From: Archivesica marissinica
Taxonomy: Eukaryota > Mollusca > Bivalvia > Venerida > Vesicomyidae
NCBI GenBank assembly: GCA_014843695.1
Contig: CM026387.1
Coordinates: 80,270,661-80,334,660 of the forward strand
Length of the DNA stretch: 64,000 nucleotides
Direction: 5' to 3'
The notes under the pieces were generated by a model. The model was not told where the DNA came from. It worked only from the letters and a program-made list of their open reading frames with translations, and did not search any database. The number at the start of each line of letters is the position of its first letter. Positions within the stretch are counted from its first letter, which is position 1. The position numbers and the translations under genes are program-made. Positions 1-11,287 of the stretch are shown one piece after another.

Positions 1-50
1 AGGGATAGTTGTAGTAACGAAATATATAAACTAATTACTGTATCAACATA

Positions 51-295
51 TTAACTCGTTCAGCGCCGAATAAATTCAGAGCATGTGCAAACAACATAGA
101 TCCAGATCAGCCGCGGCGTAACGCCGCGTCTGATCAGGATCTATGTTGTTTGCTATTCGGACAGGTGCTTCAGCTCTACTGTCTGAAGAGCAATCAGCAT
201 ATAGCCTGATCAGACGGCATGTTCTGTTCTGTCCGATCGGGTTCTCTACTTTTTTACAAGTCGCTTTTATGCGACATTGGCGGTGAAAGAGTTAA
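51..295. mobile_element. TTAA-flanked palindromic MITE
   Basis: The element begins TTAACTCGTTCAGCGCC and ends GGCGGTGAAAGAGTTAA, imperfect terminal inverted repeats bounded by TTAA on both sides, as with piggyBac-type target duplications. Inside, 87-153 is a near-perfect hairpin with about 33-bp arms and two mismatches around GATCTATGTTGTTTGC. A second weaker foldback follows. The same core palindrome recurs at 31.7 and 48.0 kb. No coding capacity. Confidence 0.7.
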
Positions 296-595
296 CAAGT
301 AGAACCAGAACGTTGATGCAGAGCATTGTAGGATCATATTTGCTCAGTTTTACATATTAACTAGATTTTAGCAAAATGAATAATTCCGAAATAAATTTAA
401 ATAAAAAGTGAAATAAATTTGTTTTTTAAACACCAACATTGCTACACCATGTGATGGTCATGTGAGAGCTAAAGACAAACGTCACGTGGAGTTATGGATA
501 AGGAAATTCCACATGGGCGGAATAGCTGAAAACATGTGTATTTGCCAGTAGGTGGGCGGGAAAATATGCTTACCCTCCGTCCCTCAGGCCGTAAA
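296..595. other. Unannotated AT-rich spacer
   Basis: No gene, repeat array or RNA signal was recognised here; only short AT-rich unique sequence between a MITE and a SINE. Confidence 0.5.
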
Positions 596-888
596 CAGAC
601 GGATCTGTAGTCCAGTGGTAACACGCTGGACTGGTAATACAGGGATCGCAGGTTCGATCCCCCGTCTGACCATAATAAAATTAACAGTCTTTCAGATGGG
701 ACGTTAAACCGAGGTCTCGTGTCGGTGCTTTACACCGTGCACGTAAAAGAACCAGAGGATACTCTGGAATGGGTCTCTGTCTGTATCATTGCACTATCCT
801 CCAAAAATCTAAAATGACTAATCTCTTCAGGAGGCGTCGCTCATATGGGCAACCGGTAACGACGATAAATAAACGTAAAACACACACA
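596..888 (+). mobile_element. tRNA-headed SINE, family 1 (copy a)
   Basis: The head has an A box (TAGTCCAGTGG) and B box (GGTTCGATCC) with a tRNA-like arm between; the loop CTGGTAA would give a GGT (Thr) anticodon. A core containing CTTTCAGATGGGAC and AACCAGAGGATACTCTGG follows, and a 3' end CGACGATAAATAAACGT. Other copies lie at 1.54, 46.7, 48.3 and 56.5 kb. CAGACGG at the 5' end pairs with CCGTCTG before ACCA, recalling an acceptor stem. Confidence 0.8.
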
Positions 889-1119
889 TCCGTCCGTAAA
901 TACAAACTGGAACCTGCGATAACTTTAATATGAAATGTTGTAGCATCGCAACGCTTCACACATGGGTACATACTATTATGTAGATTATGCACGTTCATTT
1001 AATTCTTCCCTGCCATCAGTATTAAGCCAGTTAATCTGGTTATGTGCCTTTAGTTTAGACTATTTGTTTGCAGCTATGCTAAAGCTTGTAATGAACACTA
1101 CTTCATAGTCTATACACAT

Positions 1120-1308
1120 TTATTTTAGCTTGATTGCGAAACAAGTTCTTACAACTTATATTAATCACTCTCGAGACCTCATTCCTGATGGAATCCCACA
1201 TCGCCACGAGGGAGAGAGAAGAGGCAACGTGGAATGTAAATGCGCTGCATCGGCACAATCGTAACGGCTCCAGCTGAGCGTGAACTCCGGACTCGACGAC
1301 TTCCACAT
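1120..1308 (-). mobile_element. SINE, family 2 (copy a)
   Basis: Reverse-strand copy of a family whose body reads GCCCTTAGGCAAGGC, then TCTCTCTCCCTCGTGGCGATG, and whose tail is GTTGTAAGAACTTGTTTCGC. Eight or nine copies occur in the window. This one has a degraded tRNA-like head near 1300. Confidence 0.75.
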
Positions 1309-1526
1309 ATGAAGAAAATAATATATGAAGTACGTGTATTTCGTTTCGGGACTATTATAGTCGGGTTAAAACGTGTTGCATAGACATGTATTGGTAGGCA
1401 TTAGAACATTGTGCATCTTCCATACAAAATGTGGTTGCTATAGCAACATATAGAGCTAAATAATACCAACTTATATACCCTGGATCCTGCAGGAATTCAT
1501 ACGATATTTAAGCGATGTAAATGTAT

Positions 1527-1840
1527 GGAATAGGTATATACAGACGGATCTGTAGTCCAGTGGTAACACGCTGGATTGGTAATCCAGGGATCGCAGGTTC
1601 GATCTGACCTTAATAAAATTAACAGTCTTTCAGATGGGACTTTAAACCGAGGTCTCGTGTTAGTGCTTTACACCGTGCAGGGAAAAGAACCAGAGGATAC
1701 TCTGGAATGTGTCTCTGTCTGTATCATTGCACTATACTCCAACAATCTAAAATGACTAATCTCATCAGTAGGCGTCGCTCATATGGGCAACCGGTAGCGA
1801 CGATAAATAAACGTAAAACACACACAAGGAATAGGTATAT
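1527..1840 (+). mobile_element. SINE family 1 (copy b) with 13-bp target-site duplication
   Basis: The body spans about 1540-1827 and matches copy a from the tRNA-like head to the 3' end. GGAATAGGTATAT occurs directly before (1527-1539) and directly after (1828-1840) the element, a clean 13-bp target-site duplication that fixes its borders and shows insertion by reverse transcription. Confidence 0.85.
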
Positions 1841-1934
1841 TGACATTGTAGCTGAGGATTTCATTGTATTTGTTTATCCAACCAGATGGTTGTAGAATTG
1901 AGACAATGTACCGGTAGGGGACTACTGTAGTGCT

Positions 1935-2155
1935 GGCAATAGTCTCACCAATGTAACCCGGGTTCGATCCTCGGACCTGGAAGTATGTGAGATGGTACGG
2001 TGGTCGCCAGATCGGACATGTGTGTTTTCTCCGGGTAATCCGGTTTCCTCCCACACGAATGACCACATATACGCTTTCATCCGCGCCAACGAGAGTGATT
2101 ATTATACGTTGTTAGAACTTGTTTCGCAGTCGTTGTAAAATACATAAAGTTAAAA
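1935..2155 (+). mobile_element. SINE, family 3 (copy a)
   Basis: Head with a B-box-like GGTTCGATCCTCGG, body TGAGATGGTACGGTGGTCGC and TTTCTCCGGGTAATCCGG, and a tail TTGTAAAATACATAAAG. Other copies lie at 19.7 (-), 20.9 (+) and 58.4 kb (-). The final about 40 bp are shared with SINE family 2. Confidence 0.75.
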
Positions 2156-2678
2156 CGTTAAATAGCCCAATGACGTACTTCTTGTGTGTATATGATTGAC
2201 TATGATATTGATACTAAACAGCCACTTTTTAAAAGATGGGCACATGTTTGATTTCATGGATTTTCATGCCCACTCAATAACTTTGCATTGCAGCGTAGTT
2301 TCAATATGCACTAAACCTCACTCGAGCTGGTTGAAGACAGTTTGCGAATGTTTTATGTTTATCAAAATCCTTCTGAAAACAATGTGCATATAAAACGTAT
2401 ACGCAATTTTGAGTGATGTCTCACATGTGCGTGAAACCAGGTATTTATTACATGAAAATGCATGCATTGTAACAATATGAGCTAATCTTCATTTAACATT
2501 GGAAATTGTATTGTTGTTGGTTGTATCCCATCCATTAATCACATGTGAATGGAAATTGTAAAGATGTTATGTAATCTCAGTTTAATCCTGCTAATTAAAT
2601 GCAAGAATGATCACTTTACATAGTAATATTATTTCATCTGTTGTAAAAGACGCTGACTACAAATTATTCACCGGCAAA
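2156..2678. other. Unannotated spacer
   Basis: AT-rich unique-looking sequence; short open frames only, no domain, repeat or RNA signal recognised. Confidence 0.5.
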
Positions 2679-2728
2679 CATTAGAGGACCGAAAACCTGT
2701 ACGTCCATGATATATTGGACATTGAGAG
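2679..2728. repeat. Left 50-bp direct repeat bracketing the GT-rich array
   Basis: Begins CATTAGAGGACCGAAAACC and matches 4660-4709 with about four mismatches over 50 bp. The pair encloses the whole minisatellite. Confidence 0.85.
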
Positions 2729-3439
2729 TGCTGGTGCGGGTGTGGGTGTCGGTGCGTGTGTGGGTGCGTGTGCGTGTGTGGGTGCGGATGTGGGTGCGGG
2801 TGTGGGTGTGGGTGCGGGTGCGGGTGCGTGTGTGGGTGCGGGTGTGGGTGTGGTTGCGGGTGCGTGTTTGGTGCAGGTGCGTGTGTGGTGTTGTGTGGTG
2901 CTGTGTGTGTTGTGGTGTGGTGTGGTGTGGTGTGGTGTGGTGTTGGCGTGGCGTGTGTGGGTGCGGGTGTGGGTGCGTGTGTGGGTGCGTGGGTGCGGGT
3001 GTGGGTGCGGGTGTGGCTGTGGTTGCGGGTGCGTGTTTGGTGCAGGTGCGTGTGTGGTGTGGTGTGGTGTGGTGCGGTGTGTGTGTTGTGGTGTGGTGTG
3101 GTGTGGTGTTGGCGTGGTGTGTGTGGGTGCGGGTGCGTGTGTGGATGCGTGTGTGGTGCGGGTGTATGTGCGGGTGCGGGTGGGTGTGTGGGTGCGGGTG
3201 TATGTGCGGGTGTGGGTGCGGGTGTGCGTGCGGGTGCGGGTGTGCGTGCGGGTGCGGGTGGGTGTGTGCGTGCGGGTGCGGGTGGGTGTGTGCGTGCGGG
3301 TGGGTGTGTGCGTGCGGGTGTGTGCGTGCGTGTGTGCGTGCGTGCGGGTGGGTGGGTGGGTGCGTGCGTGCGTGCGTGCGGGTGTGTGCGTGCGTGTGTG
3401 CGTGCGTGCGGGTGGGTGGGTGCGTGCGTGGGTGGTGGG

Positions 3440-3475
<36 letters not shown>

Positions 3476-4659
3476 GGTGGGTGTGTGCGTGCGGGTGGGT
3501 GTGTGCGTGCGTGCGTGCGTGCGTGCGTGTGCGTGCGTGCGTGCGGGTGGGTGTGTGCGTGCGTGCGGGTGGGTGTGTGCGTGCGGGTGGGTGTGTGCGT
3601 GCGTGCGGGTGGGTGTGTGCGTGCGTGCGGGTGGGTGTGTGCGTGCGTGCGTGTGCGTGCGTGCGGGTTGGTGTGTGCGTGCGTGCGGGTGGGTGTGTGC
3701 GTGCGTGCGTGCGGGTGCGTGGGGGTGCGTGCGGGTGCGTGCGTGCGTGCGGGTGGGTGTGTGCGTGCGTGCGGGTGCGTGCGTGCGGGTGGGTGTGTGT
3801 GTGCGTGCGGGTGGGTGTGTGCGTGCGTGCGTGCGTGCGTGCGGGTGGGTGTGTGCGTGCGTGCGGGTGGGTGTGTGCGTGCGTGCGGTGGGTGTGTGCG
3901 TGCGTGCGGGTGGGTGTGTGCGTGCGGGTGTGTGTGTGCGTGCGTGCGTGCGGGTGGGTGTGTGCGTGCGTGCGGGTGGGTGTGTGCGTGCGGGTGGGTG
4001 TGTGCGTGCGTGCGGGTGGGTGTGTGCGTGCGTGCGGATGGGTGTGTGCGTGCGGGTGGTGTGTGCGTGCGTGCGGGTGGGTGTGTGCGTGCGTGCGGGT
4101 GGGTGTGTGCGTGCGGGTGGGTGTGTGCGTGCGGGTGGGTGTGTGCGTGCGGGTGGGTGCGTGCGTGCGTGCGGGCGGTGGGTGTGTGCGTGCGGGTGGG
4201 TGTGTGCGTGCGGGTGGGTGTGTGTGTGCGGGTGGGTGCGTGCGTGCGGGTGTGTGCGTGCGGGTGGGTGCGTGCGTGCGGGCGGGGGTGTGTGCGTGCG
4301 GGTGGGTGTGTGCGGGCGGGTGGGTGTGTGCGTGCGGGTGGTGCGTGCGTGCGGGTGGGTGTGTGCGTGCGGGTGGGTGTGTGTGCGGGCGGGTGGGTGT
4401 GTGCGGGCGGGTGGGTGCGTGCGTGCGGGTGGGTGTGGCGTGCGGGTGGGTGCGTGCGTGCGGGTGGGTGGGTGTGTGCGTGCGGGTGGGTGCGTGCGTG
4501 CCGGGCGGGTGGGTGTGTGCGTGCGGGTGGGTGTGTGCGGGCGGGTGGGTGTGTGCGTGCGGGTGGGTGCGTGCGTGCGGGCGGGTGGGTGTGTGCGTGC
4601 GGGTAGGTGTGTGCGGGCGGGTGGGTGTGTGCGTGCGGGTGGGTGCGTGCGTGCGGGTC
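2729..4659. repeat. GT/GC-rich minisatellite (about 18-bp units)
   Basis: About 1.9 kb made only of G, T and C on the + strand apart from rare A. The left part (to about 3160) has GTGGGTGCGG-type units with an internal duplication of about 150 bp that includes a GTGTGGTGTGGTGTGG run. The right part has GGGTGGGTGTGTGCGTGC units. Alternating purine-pyrimidine TGTGTGCGTGCG and repeated GGG runs suggest Z-DNA and G-quadruplex potential on one strand. All long open frames across it reflect the lack of stops in the units. Confidence 0.9.
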
Positions 4660-4709
4660 CATTAGAGGACCGAAAACCGATACGTCCATAATATATTGGA
4701 CATTGACAG
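4660..4709. repeat. Right 50-bp direct repeat bracketing the GT-rich array
   Basis: Second copy of the 50-bp sequence at 2679-2728; it begins directly at the end of the array. Confidence 0.85.
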
Positions 4710-4773
4710 ACTATAGGTTGTATATACGTAAATAGGCAGAAGTGCATCCGCGGTCTCAATGTAGTCCCGATAA

Positions 4774-5337
4774 CTAAACTTAGTGTCAGAGGGCATGAAA
4801 GGAAAGCCCTATGAAACTGACAAAGGTGATGAAATCTCATCCGTGAATGGTGATGATGAACCCAAACCGGATGGCAAAACTGATGGTAAAATCGACACAA
4901 GGGAGGCGACTGGCAGTACAATCCTCCAACTTGCTATTGCCACGGAGGCTAATATATCCCCGACAGATATTGACCGTTCCCATCGTATTGGCCTTACAAA
5001 ACCCGGAAAGCCACGTGACATCATTGTCAAATTTACGTCATATAGAGCAAGAAACAACTTCTACCGGTCGTGATTTGGCCTAAAGCCTAATGGGTACCCA
5101 GGTGTATTCGTGAATGAGGACTTGACAATATCACGCTCAACCTTATTCTATCAGGCGAGACAACTCTTCAAAGGTCGGTATCTCTTGGGCGCCTGGACCT
5201 ATGACGGTTACATCATGGTGAAGGACGCTGGCCGAAAGATTCACCGTGTTGCAACCGAGGCGGACCTGATGAAATTGAAAAGCAGTATGCCAATTCCTTT
5301 AGAACTAGCGACAGCGGCTCCCAAATGGGCAAAGTGA
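4774..5337 (+). pseudogene. LINE ORF1 C-terminal fragment
   Basis: One frame is open except for a TGA at 5071-5073. It contains IDRSHRIGLTKPGKPRDIIV and IVKFTSYRARNNFYR, then GVFVNEDLTISRST and WTYDGYIMVKD. This is the SHRIG...KPRxIIVKF ... NEDL layout of the nucleic-acid-binding ORF1 proteins of LINEs (family knowledge). The N-terminal part is absent; the minisatellite lies just upstream. It may belong to the LINE ORF2 at 7.35 kb, but 2 kb of non-coding sequence separates them. Confidence 0.7.
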
Positions 5338-5527
5338 ATATGTAGACTTCAACAATAATATTGTGGCAACGTAACTTTGGTGAACAGTATAGTGATACTA
5401 GTTTTACATAAATACTGACTGACTAGATTGATATAGTTTAATCCGGAGTGGCTGATCACTGATTTATACGCAGTACAATTAATTATTCAGGTGTGAAATG
5501 ACTGAATGGAGATTTTCTTGTATTGTG

Positions 5528-5633
5528 CACAGGGATTCGGCACGTTTGGGGGTACTAGTATATATTTACAGGGATTCGGCACGTTTGGGGGTACTATATA
5601 TACTATTACCCCCAAACGTGCCGAATCCCTGTG
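5528..5633. repeat. Three-copy foldback with perfect 27-bp arms
   Basis: A 27-bp sequence starting CACAGGGATTCGGCACG at 5528-5554 recurs directly at 5569-5593 (25 bp of it). It then occurs as an exact reverse complement at 5607-5633. Copy 2 and the inverted copy form a hairpin with a loop of about 13 AT-rich bases. Confidence 0.9.
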
Positions 5634-7347
5634 GGTATTGTGTAGTAGACACATTTATAGATTGAAATAATAGTTCAGCATATACTTCATGAACTTATTT
5701 TAGTAACATATTAAAAGTTGTAGGATTCTTCAAGATCGTAACCATTGCAATAATTGTTGAGGTCATTTTCTTTTGAAGTCAATTGTTATTTAGTAATGCT
5801 CTCGCTGTATGTTCATTGTACCATCTTCTAGTAAGTATAGGAAATAAGCCGAATAACGTTCTAGTATGTATAATACTGGACTGTGTGAGCCGCGTAGCGC
5901 CGAACACAGTACCAATAATATACATATAGGGTCCGTTTGATGCTTATATCTTACTTAATATAATACTCTGGCATATTGAAAGTAGTCCAATATTAATAAT
6001 AATGTACGGCAAGTACAAAGGTAAGACGTCACGTCAGTGTTTTAATAGCAGTTATCATTCAACATAATCAATACATGTATACCTACATGTAAATTGTACG
6101 CTACCGTACTTATCCTGATAATCACTTATTTATTATGCCAGGAAACATTTCAATTCACAAAAGTAGACCTGCTAAATATATGGGTTCAATGGTGTTTTAG
6201 GACTTATGGGAGTTTATATAAGTACAACTAGTACCTTAGTCTTGATTCTAAGACTTGATTACTCTCCCGCAAATGATAGGCATATAATTTGTCAAGTCTT
6301 CAACTCTAACAATATATATCTTGGCATTTCATTTTAAATGCTTTTCTCTGGTTTATTTTGTTACAAATATGTGTCTGCCTTCTGTAAATACTCGGATGTG
6401 TACATAGGGTTCAAATATTTGTTGTTGCATGTAAATACCTTACCAAGTAGGACTGTTTTTAACTTATGGACTACTTGTACATTTAAAGTACTTTACCTGA
6501 AGTTTTCGGACTTTTTACTGATAACTTCTCAAATTGTTACATGTAAATACCTACCAAGTAGGATATTTCACTTATTGACTTCATGTACATTTAAAGTACC
6601 ATAACTGAAGCTTTCGGGCATTTTACTGATATCTTGTGTGTACGTAGTGTGTACGTAAAGAGTTTAAATATCTTACATATTGTCTCAGAATTATCATCTC
6701 AAATGCTATTCAATTGATAGTTTATATTTGACATTATGCTTTACAGGCCACATACTCTGTCCATAGTCTACATTTTTATAATTGACAATTCTCCTTTCTG
6801 CCAACATCAACTACATGCACTTAATACTATTTGGACAGTTTAGAGTTTCAAATCTGAACAATTCCGCTATTTCTTAGTTTTAACTTTAAATTAATCAATT
6901 TGTATGTAATGATATCGAGATATATTATGCCTTTTCACAACATCAATCATATCAGACTCCACTCTTGAATTTATGTATTTCCCATGCGCTCGCTTACTCT
7001 AATTTCAGATAATAGACTCACATACTTCTCATTTATTTCTCAAATCTGATTAATAATTCTCATTTAACTATGTTTACTTTAATATATTTACTTTTTAGAC
7101 AATCCTCATAAGTTTACCACAATGTGTATGCTATATCACATTTCATTTTCATTTTCATATTATACTATTATAGATACTAAATTAATTATGCAATTCTTTT
7201 TCTATTTTTCTACTCACTCCTTGATTTGGAAATGTTTGGATGTTGGGCGGTCCTCATTCATTGTGTGCGATTGCATGCTCTTTGCAATGTGGTTTCTGAT
7301 GTTACTCACATCAGTTACATAATAATATTGATTACTCTACACTGATC
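5634..7347. other. AT-rich region without a recognised gene
   Basis: No domain-like frame was recognised. It may be degraded LINE 5'/inter-ORF sequence because it lies between the ORF1 fragment and ORF2. The only internal structure seen is an imperfect tandem duplication at 6411-6638. The stretch 5338-5527 is also featureless. Confidence 0.45.
6411..6638. repeat. Imperfect two-copy tandem duplication, period about 112 bp
   Basis: CATGTAAATACC followed by ACCAAGTAGGA, GTACATTTAAAGTAC and TTTTACTGAT occurs at about 6428 and again at about 6540 in the same order. Confidence 0.7.
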
Positions 7348-8870
7348 ATGCCATCGTACACAAGTCCATGGCAATTCTCACTCTTCTTACATACAATTAC
7401 ACTTCTGTCTATCGTAGCAAATAAAACATACAACTATAGTGTATATTCGCAAGTACGTTCACAAATAAAATATAACATTGTTTATCCAATCAAACATGCC
7501 ATTCCAGGAATAAACATATTACCCAACACACGCTTCATCGAAATATCTCTTCTCCTGCTTACTGGCATGGTACTTGCTGCTTGGCTTAGCTACTTACTGA
7601 TCATAGCAGGTGATGTTCATCCGAACCCTGGTCCGTCTTCAACACATTCCACAAGCTCTACTTGCTCCTCCCTTCCCTCCATGTCGCAGTCACTGTCCGA
7701 TCTCATGTCGAAATCTAACTGTCTTTCTAGTCTACACTACAACGTGCAGAGTCTTTTGAACAAAGTAGAGGTCCTTGAAGTAGAGTTCAGTTCCTTTGAT
7801 ATTATTTCATTTTCAGAGACATGGTTAAATTCTAATATTTCCAACGATGATCTGAAGTTCAGAGACTCACATTCCAGAGAGGAAAGATAGAGTCGGGGAC
7901 AGTCATGGAGGGGTTATTGTCTATGTGAAGAACAATTTACATTTCAAGAGGCGACAAGACCTCGAACCCAGAGGACTTGAATGTATTTGGGTGGAACTGT
8001 ATCCGTCTCAATCGAGGCGCATCTTGTTTGGCACTTTTTATCGGCCTCCTAATGCTGACGCTCATTACACATCCTTGATAGAAGATTCACTTGGCCTTGC
8101 GATGGACTCAAATATCTCAGATGTAATTGTAACAGGAGATTTCAATTTCAATCTATCTATCCCCAACCTGTACCGTAAGCTTACTTCTATATGTCAACAG
8201 TTCAATCTGGAACAACTCATTTCCGAACCGACTCATTTTACCGAGTCTTCTTCCGCTATTCTTGATCTATTTCTTGTTTCGTGTAGTCATCGTGTTGTAG
8301 CATCAGGTGTTGGAGAACCTATTCTAGATCAAAATGTCAGATTTCATTGTCCAATCTACTCTTTGTTTGCATTTTCTAAACCTCGGGTTAAGACTTTTAA
8401 ACGTTTTGTTTGGCTATACGACCGTGGTGATTATGACACTTTAAGAAACAAAATATGCGACACGGATTGGGAAGCACTAAAGGATGATGACACTGAAATA
8501 TATACAACTTCTGTCACTCACACACTTCTTGAGCTATCCAAGCAATGCATTCCTACCAGAACCATTACTGTAAAACCAGATGATTCACTTTGGATAACTA
8601 CACACATAAAACGGAAAATTCGCAAAAGGAAACAACTTTATCAAAGAGCGAAACACTCACAAAACCCACGACACTGGCAAACATTTAAACTGGTTCGCAA
8701 TGAGATAGTTTCTCAAATTCGCACTGCAAAACAAAATCATTTTAGTAAGATGTCGGAAGCACTACAATCGGATACAACCTCACAAAAAGACTGGTGGAAG
8801 ATTGTAAAAGGATTCATAGCATCCAATGAAAAACGAACAATACCAGCACTTAAGAACACACGCAAGAACT
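7348..8870 (+). pseudogene. LINE ORF2, N-terminal segment and endonuclease (frameshifted)
   Basis: The frame opens with a hydrophobic stretch (FIEISLLLLTGMVLAAWL) ending GDVHPNPGP (7609-7635), a 2A-like motif seen at the start of some LINE ORFs. Endonuclease blocks follow: LHYNVQSLLNK, IISFSETWLN, then after a frameshift near 7870 DSHGGVIVYVKNN, FYRPPN, VIVTGDFNFN and SAILDLFLVS. GDFN and the S-x-LD motif carry known catalytic residues of AP-type endonucleases. The second piece shifts frame again at about 8868. Confidence 0.85.
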
Positions 8871-11287
8871 CGTCTTTGATACTAAATCCAAATCTGATCT
8901 CTTAAATGAATTCTTTTGTAGTCAATCTTCTTTGAACAACTCAGACAAAGACCTTCCTAAAAACTATTATCAAGAGCCCACACACAAACTCCTAACTATA
9001 TATGTTACTCCTCAAGACGTGGAGGATGCTATTAAAACACTCAAAACTAACAAAGCCTCAGGTCCTGACGAGATCAGTAACCGCATTCTTCGAGAGACTG
9101 CTTCAGTACTAAAATACCCGCTTTGTTCCTTGTTCAATCATTCATTGCAATGCTGTACAGTTCCGCAGCTCTGGAAAGACGCTCATGTGTGTGCTATCTT
9201 CAAGAAAGGCGACCCTTCATTGCCTAACAACTATCGCCCAATTTCGCTTCTTTGCTGTGTTGAAAAGGTCTTTGAAAGAATCATCTTCAAGTACCTGTAC
9301 AATTTCATGAATGCAAATAATTTCATTTCACATCTACAATCTGGATTTAAGCCAGGTGATTCATCAGTGAACCAATTAACATATCTCTACAATACATTTT
9401 GCAAGGCACTTGATGACGGCCTTGAAATTCGCACAGTCTTCTTTGATATAAGTAAAGCTTTCGACAAGGTCTGGCATAACGGTCTCCTATTGAAACTTCG
9501 TAAAGCAGGTGTTGATGGGCCTCTTTTGTCATGGTTCTCTGATTATCTTTCCAACAGACGTCAAACTGTCATTCTTCATGGCGCCAAATCTAACTGGTGT
9601 TCGCTAGGGGCTGGTGTGCCCCAAGGATCCATCCTCGGTCTACTTCTGTTTGTAGTATATATCAATGACATCGTGGAAGACGTAGGTGCTAAGATACATC
9701 TATTTGCCGATGACACGAGTCTACACATTGTCGTCGACCAACCTGTAATTTCAGCCCAAATACTGCAATCTGATATCAATAAACTATCCAATTGGGCGGA
9801 GGCATGGTTAGTCACATTTAATCATTCAAAAACTGAATCTATGATCATCTCACGCAAAACAGATAGACCACATCACCCAGCATTACTCATGAATAATCAA
9901 CGAATCTCATCCGTCACGTCTCATAAACACCTTGGTGTCCACTTCTCAAACGACGGCTCTTGGCATACTCATGTAACTCATATTACTGATAAAGCATGGA
10001 AGAGAATACATATCATGCGAAGATTCAAATTCCTATTGGAAAGACGATCACTTGAAACCATTTATACTTCTTTCATCAGACCAATTCTAGAATATGCCGA
10101 TGTTCTGTACTGCAATTGCACTCAGTATGAAAAAGACGAACTCGACAAGATCCAGAATGAAGCTTCTCGAATTGCTTCCGGTGCAACAAACTTGTTTCTC
10201 TTCATAAACTACATAGGGAAGTCCGGTGGGAATCATTAGACAAACGTCGACTTAACCACAGACTTACTCTTTTGTATAAAATGAAAAATGGTCTTACTCC
10301 CAAACATCTATCTTCTCTTGTGCCACAAAGTGTGGGTGAAACTACCAGATACAACCTAAGAAACGCAGCTAATATTAATGGTATTCCATCCCGTACTGCG
10401 CTCTACTACAACTCGTTTCTACCTTCTACCTTAAGAGATTGGAATAATCTATCTATGCAACAACAAAGCTCTCCTACACTATCTTCTTTCAAACACAGTC
10501 TTCGTGGAAATATATCTAAAACTCCTAAATACTTTTATGTTGGCTCCAGGAAATGGCAAGTTTATCATGCCCGATTACGTACTGAGTGCTGCTCCTTAAA
10601 TCAACACCTGTACAGCAAAGACTTATCTCCAACATCTCTTTGCCAATGCGGTCTTGTTGAAAGTAATCACTATTTCTTCTTGGAATGCACACTATATACC
10701 AACATCAGAGCAAAACTAATACAAGAAACTTCTATATACTGTACCGTAACTTTGTACACTCTCTTACACGGATATCAAAACCTTTGCGACAACATCAACA
10801 GCAGAATCTTTCTTGCTGTACAGGACTATATAAGGGACAGTAAACTCTCTTTGCCAATGCGGTCTTGTTGAAAGTAATCACCATTTCTTCTTGGAATGCA
10901 CACTATATACCAACATCAGAGCAAAACTAATACAAGAAACTTCTATATACTGTACAGTAACTTTGTACACTCTCTTACACGGAGATCAAAGTTTATCATG
11001 CCCGATTACGTACTGAGTGCTGCTCCTTAAACCAACACCTGTACAGCAAAAACTTATCTCCAACATCTCTTTGCCAATGCGGTCTTGTTGAAAGTAATCA
11101 CCATTTCTTCTTGGAATGCACACTATATACCAACATCAGAGCAAAACTAATACAAGAAACTTGTATATACTGTACAGTAACTTTGTACACTCTCTTACAC
11201 GGAGATCAAAACCTTTGCGACAACATCAACAGCAGAATCTTTCTTGCTGTACAGGACTATATAAGGGACAGTAAACGTTTTCCATGA
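8871..11287 (+). pseudogene. LINE ORF2, reverse transcriptase and C-terminal motif (frameshifted)
   Basis: RT blocks in order: KASGPDEISNRIL, FKKGDPSLPNNYRPISLL, SGFKPGDSSVNQL, VFFDISKAFDKVWH, GVPQGSILG, then HLFADDTSL, whose FADD box is at 9703-9714. SHKHLGVHF follows. A frameshift near 10190 leads into RWESLDKRRLNHRLTLLYKM. CQCGLVESNHYFFLEC is a Cys/His motif typical of LINE C termini. Without the internal triplication the frame would end DSKRFP-stop at 11287. Confidence 0.88.
10560..11274 (+). repeat. Triplicated 3' segment of LINE ORF2
   Basis: Unit 1 is 10560-10845. A partial second copy (about 10847-10990) starts CTCTTTGCCAATGCGG, and a third nearly full copy is 10991-11274. They differ by few bases, e.g. 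GGATATCAAA versus GGAGATCAAA, so the rearrangement is recent relative to the frameshifts. Confidence 0.85.

Noticed and set aside
596..660. Possible tRNA-Thr gene
   Set aside because: A and B boxes and a GGT anticodon loop are present, but the T-stem does not pair well, extra bases disturb the acceptor/D-arm spacing, and the same head recurs with a SINE body.
2668..4921. Long open frames (616-746 codons) on both strands of the GT-rich array
   Set aside because: They consist of His-Thr-Pro or Cys-Val-Arg repeats in every frame, as expected from a stop-free minisatellite; no start context or domain.
5528..5633. Cloning adaptor contamination (the ATTCGGCACG part recalls a common cDNA adaptor)
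   Set aside because: Only about 10 bases agree, and the repeated 27-mer continues differently and is embedded in genomic sequence.
7122..7322. 66-codon frame before the LINE ORF2
   Set aside because: AT-rich hydrophobic run without a domain or conservation signal; probably chance.
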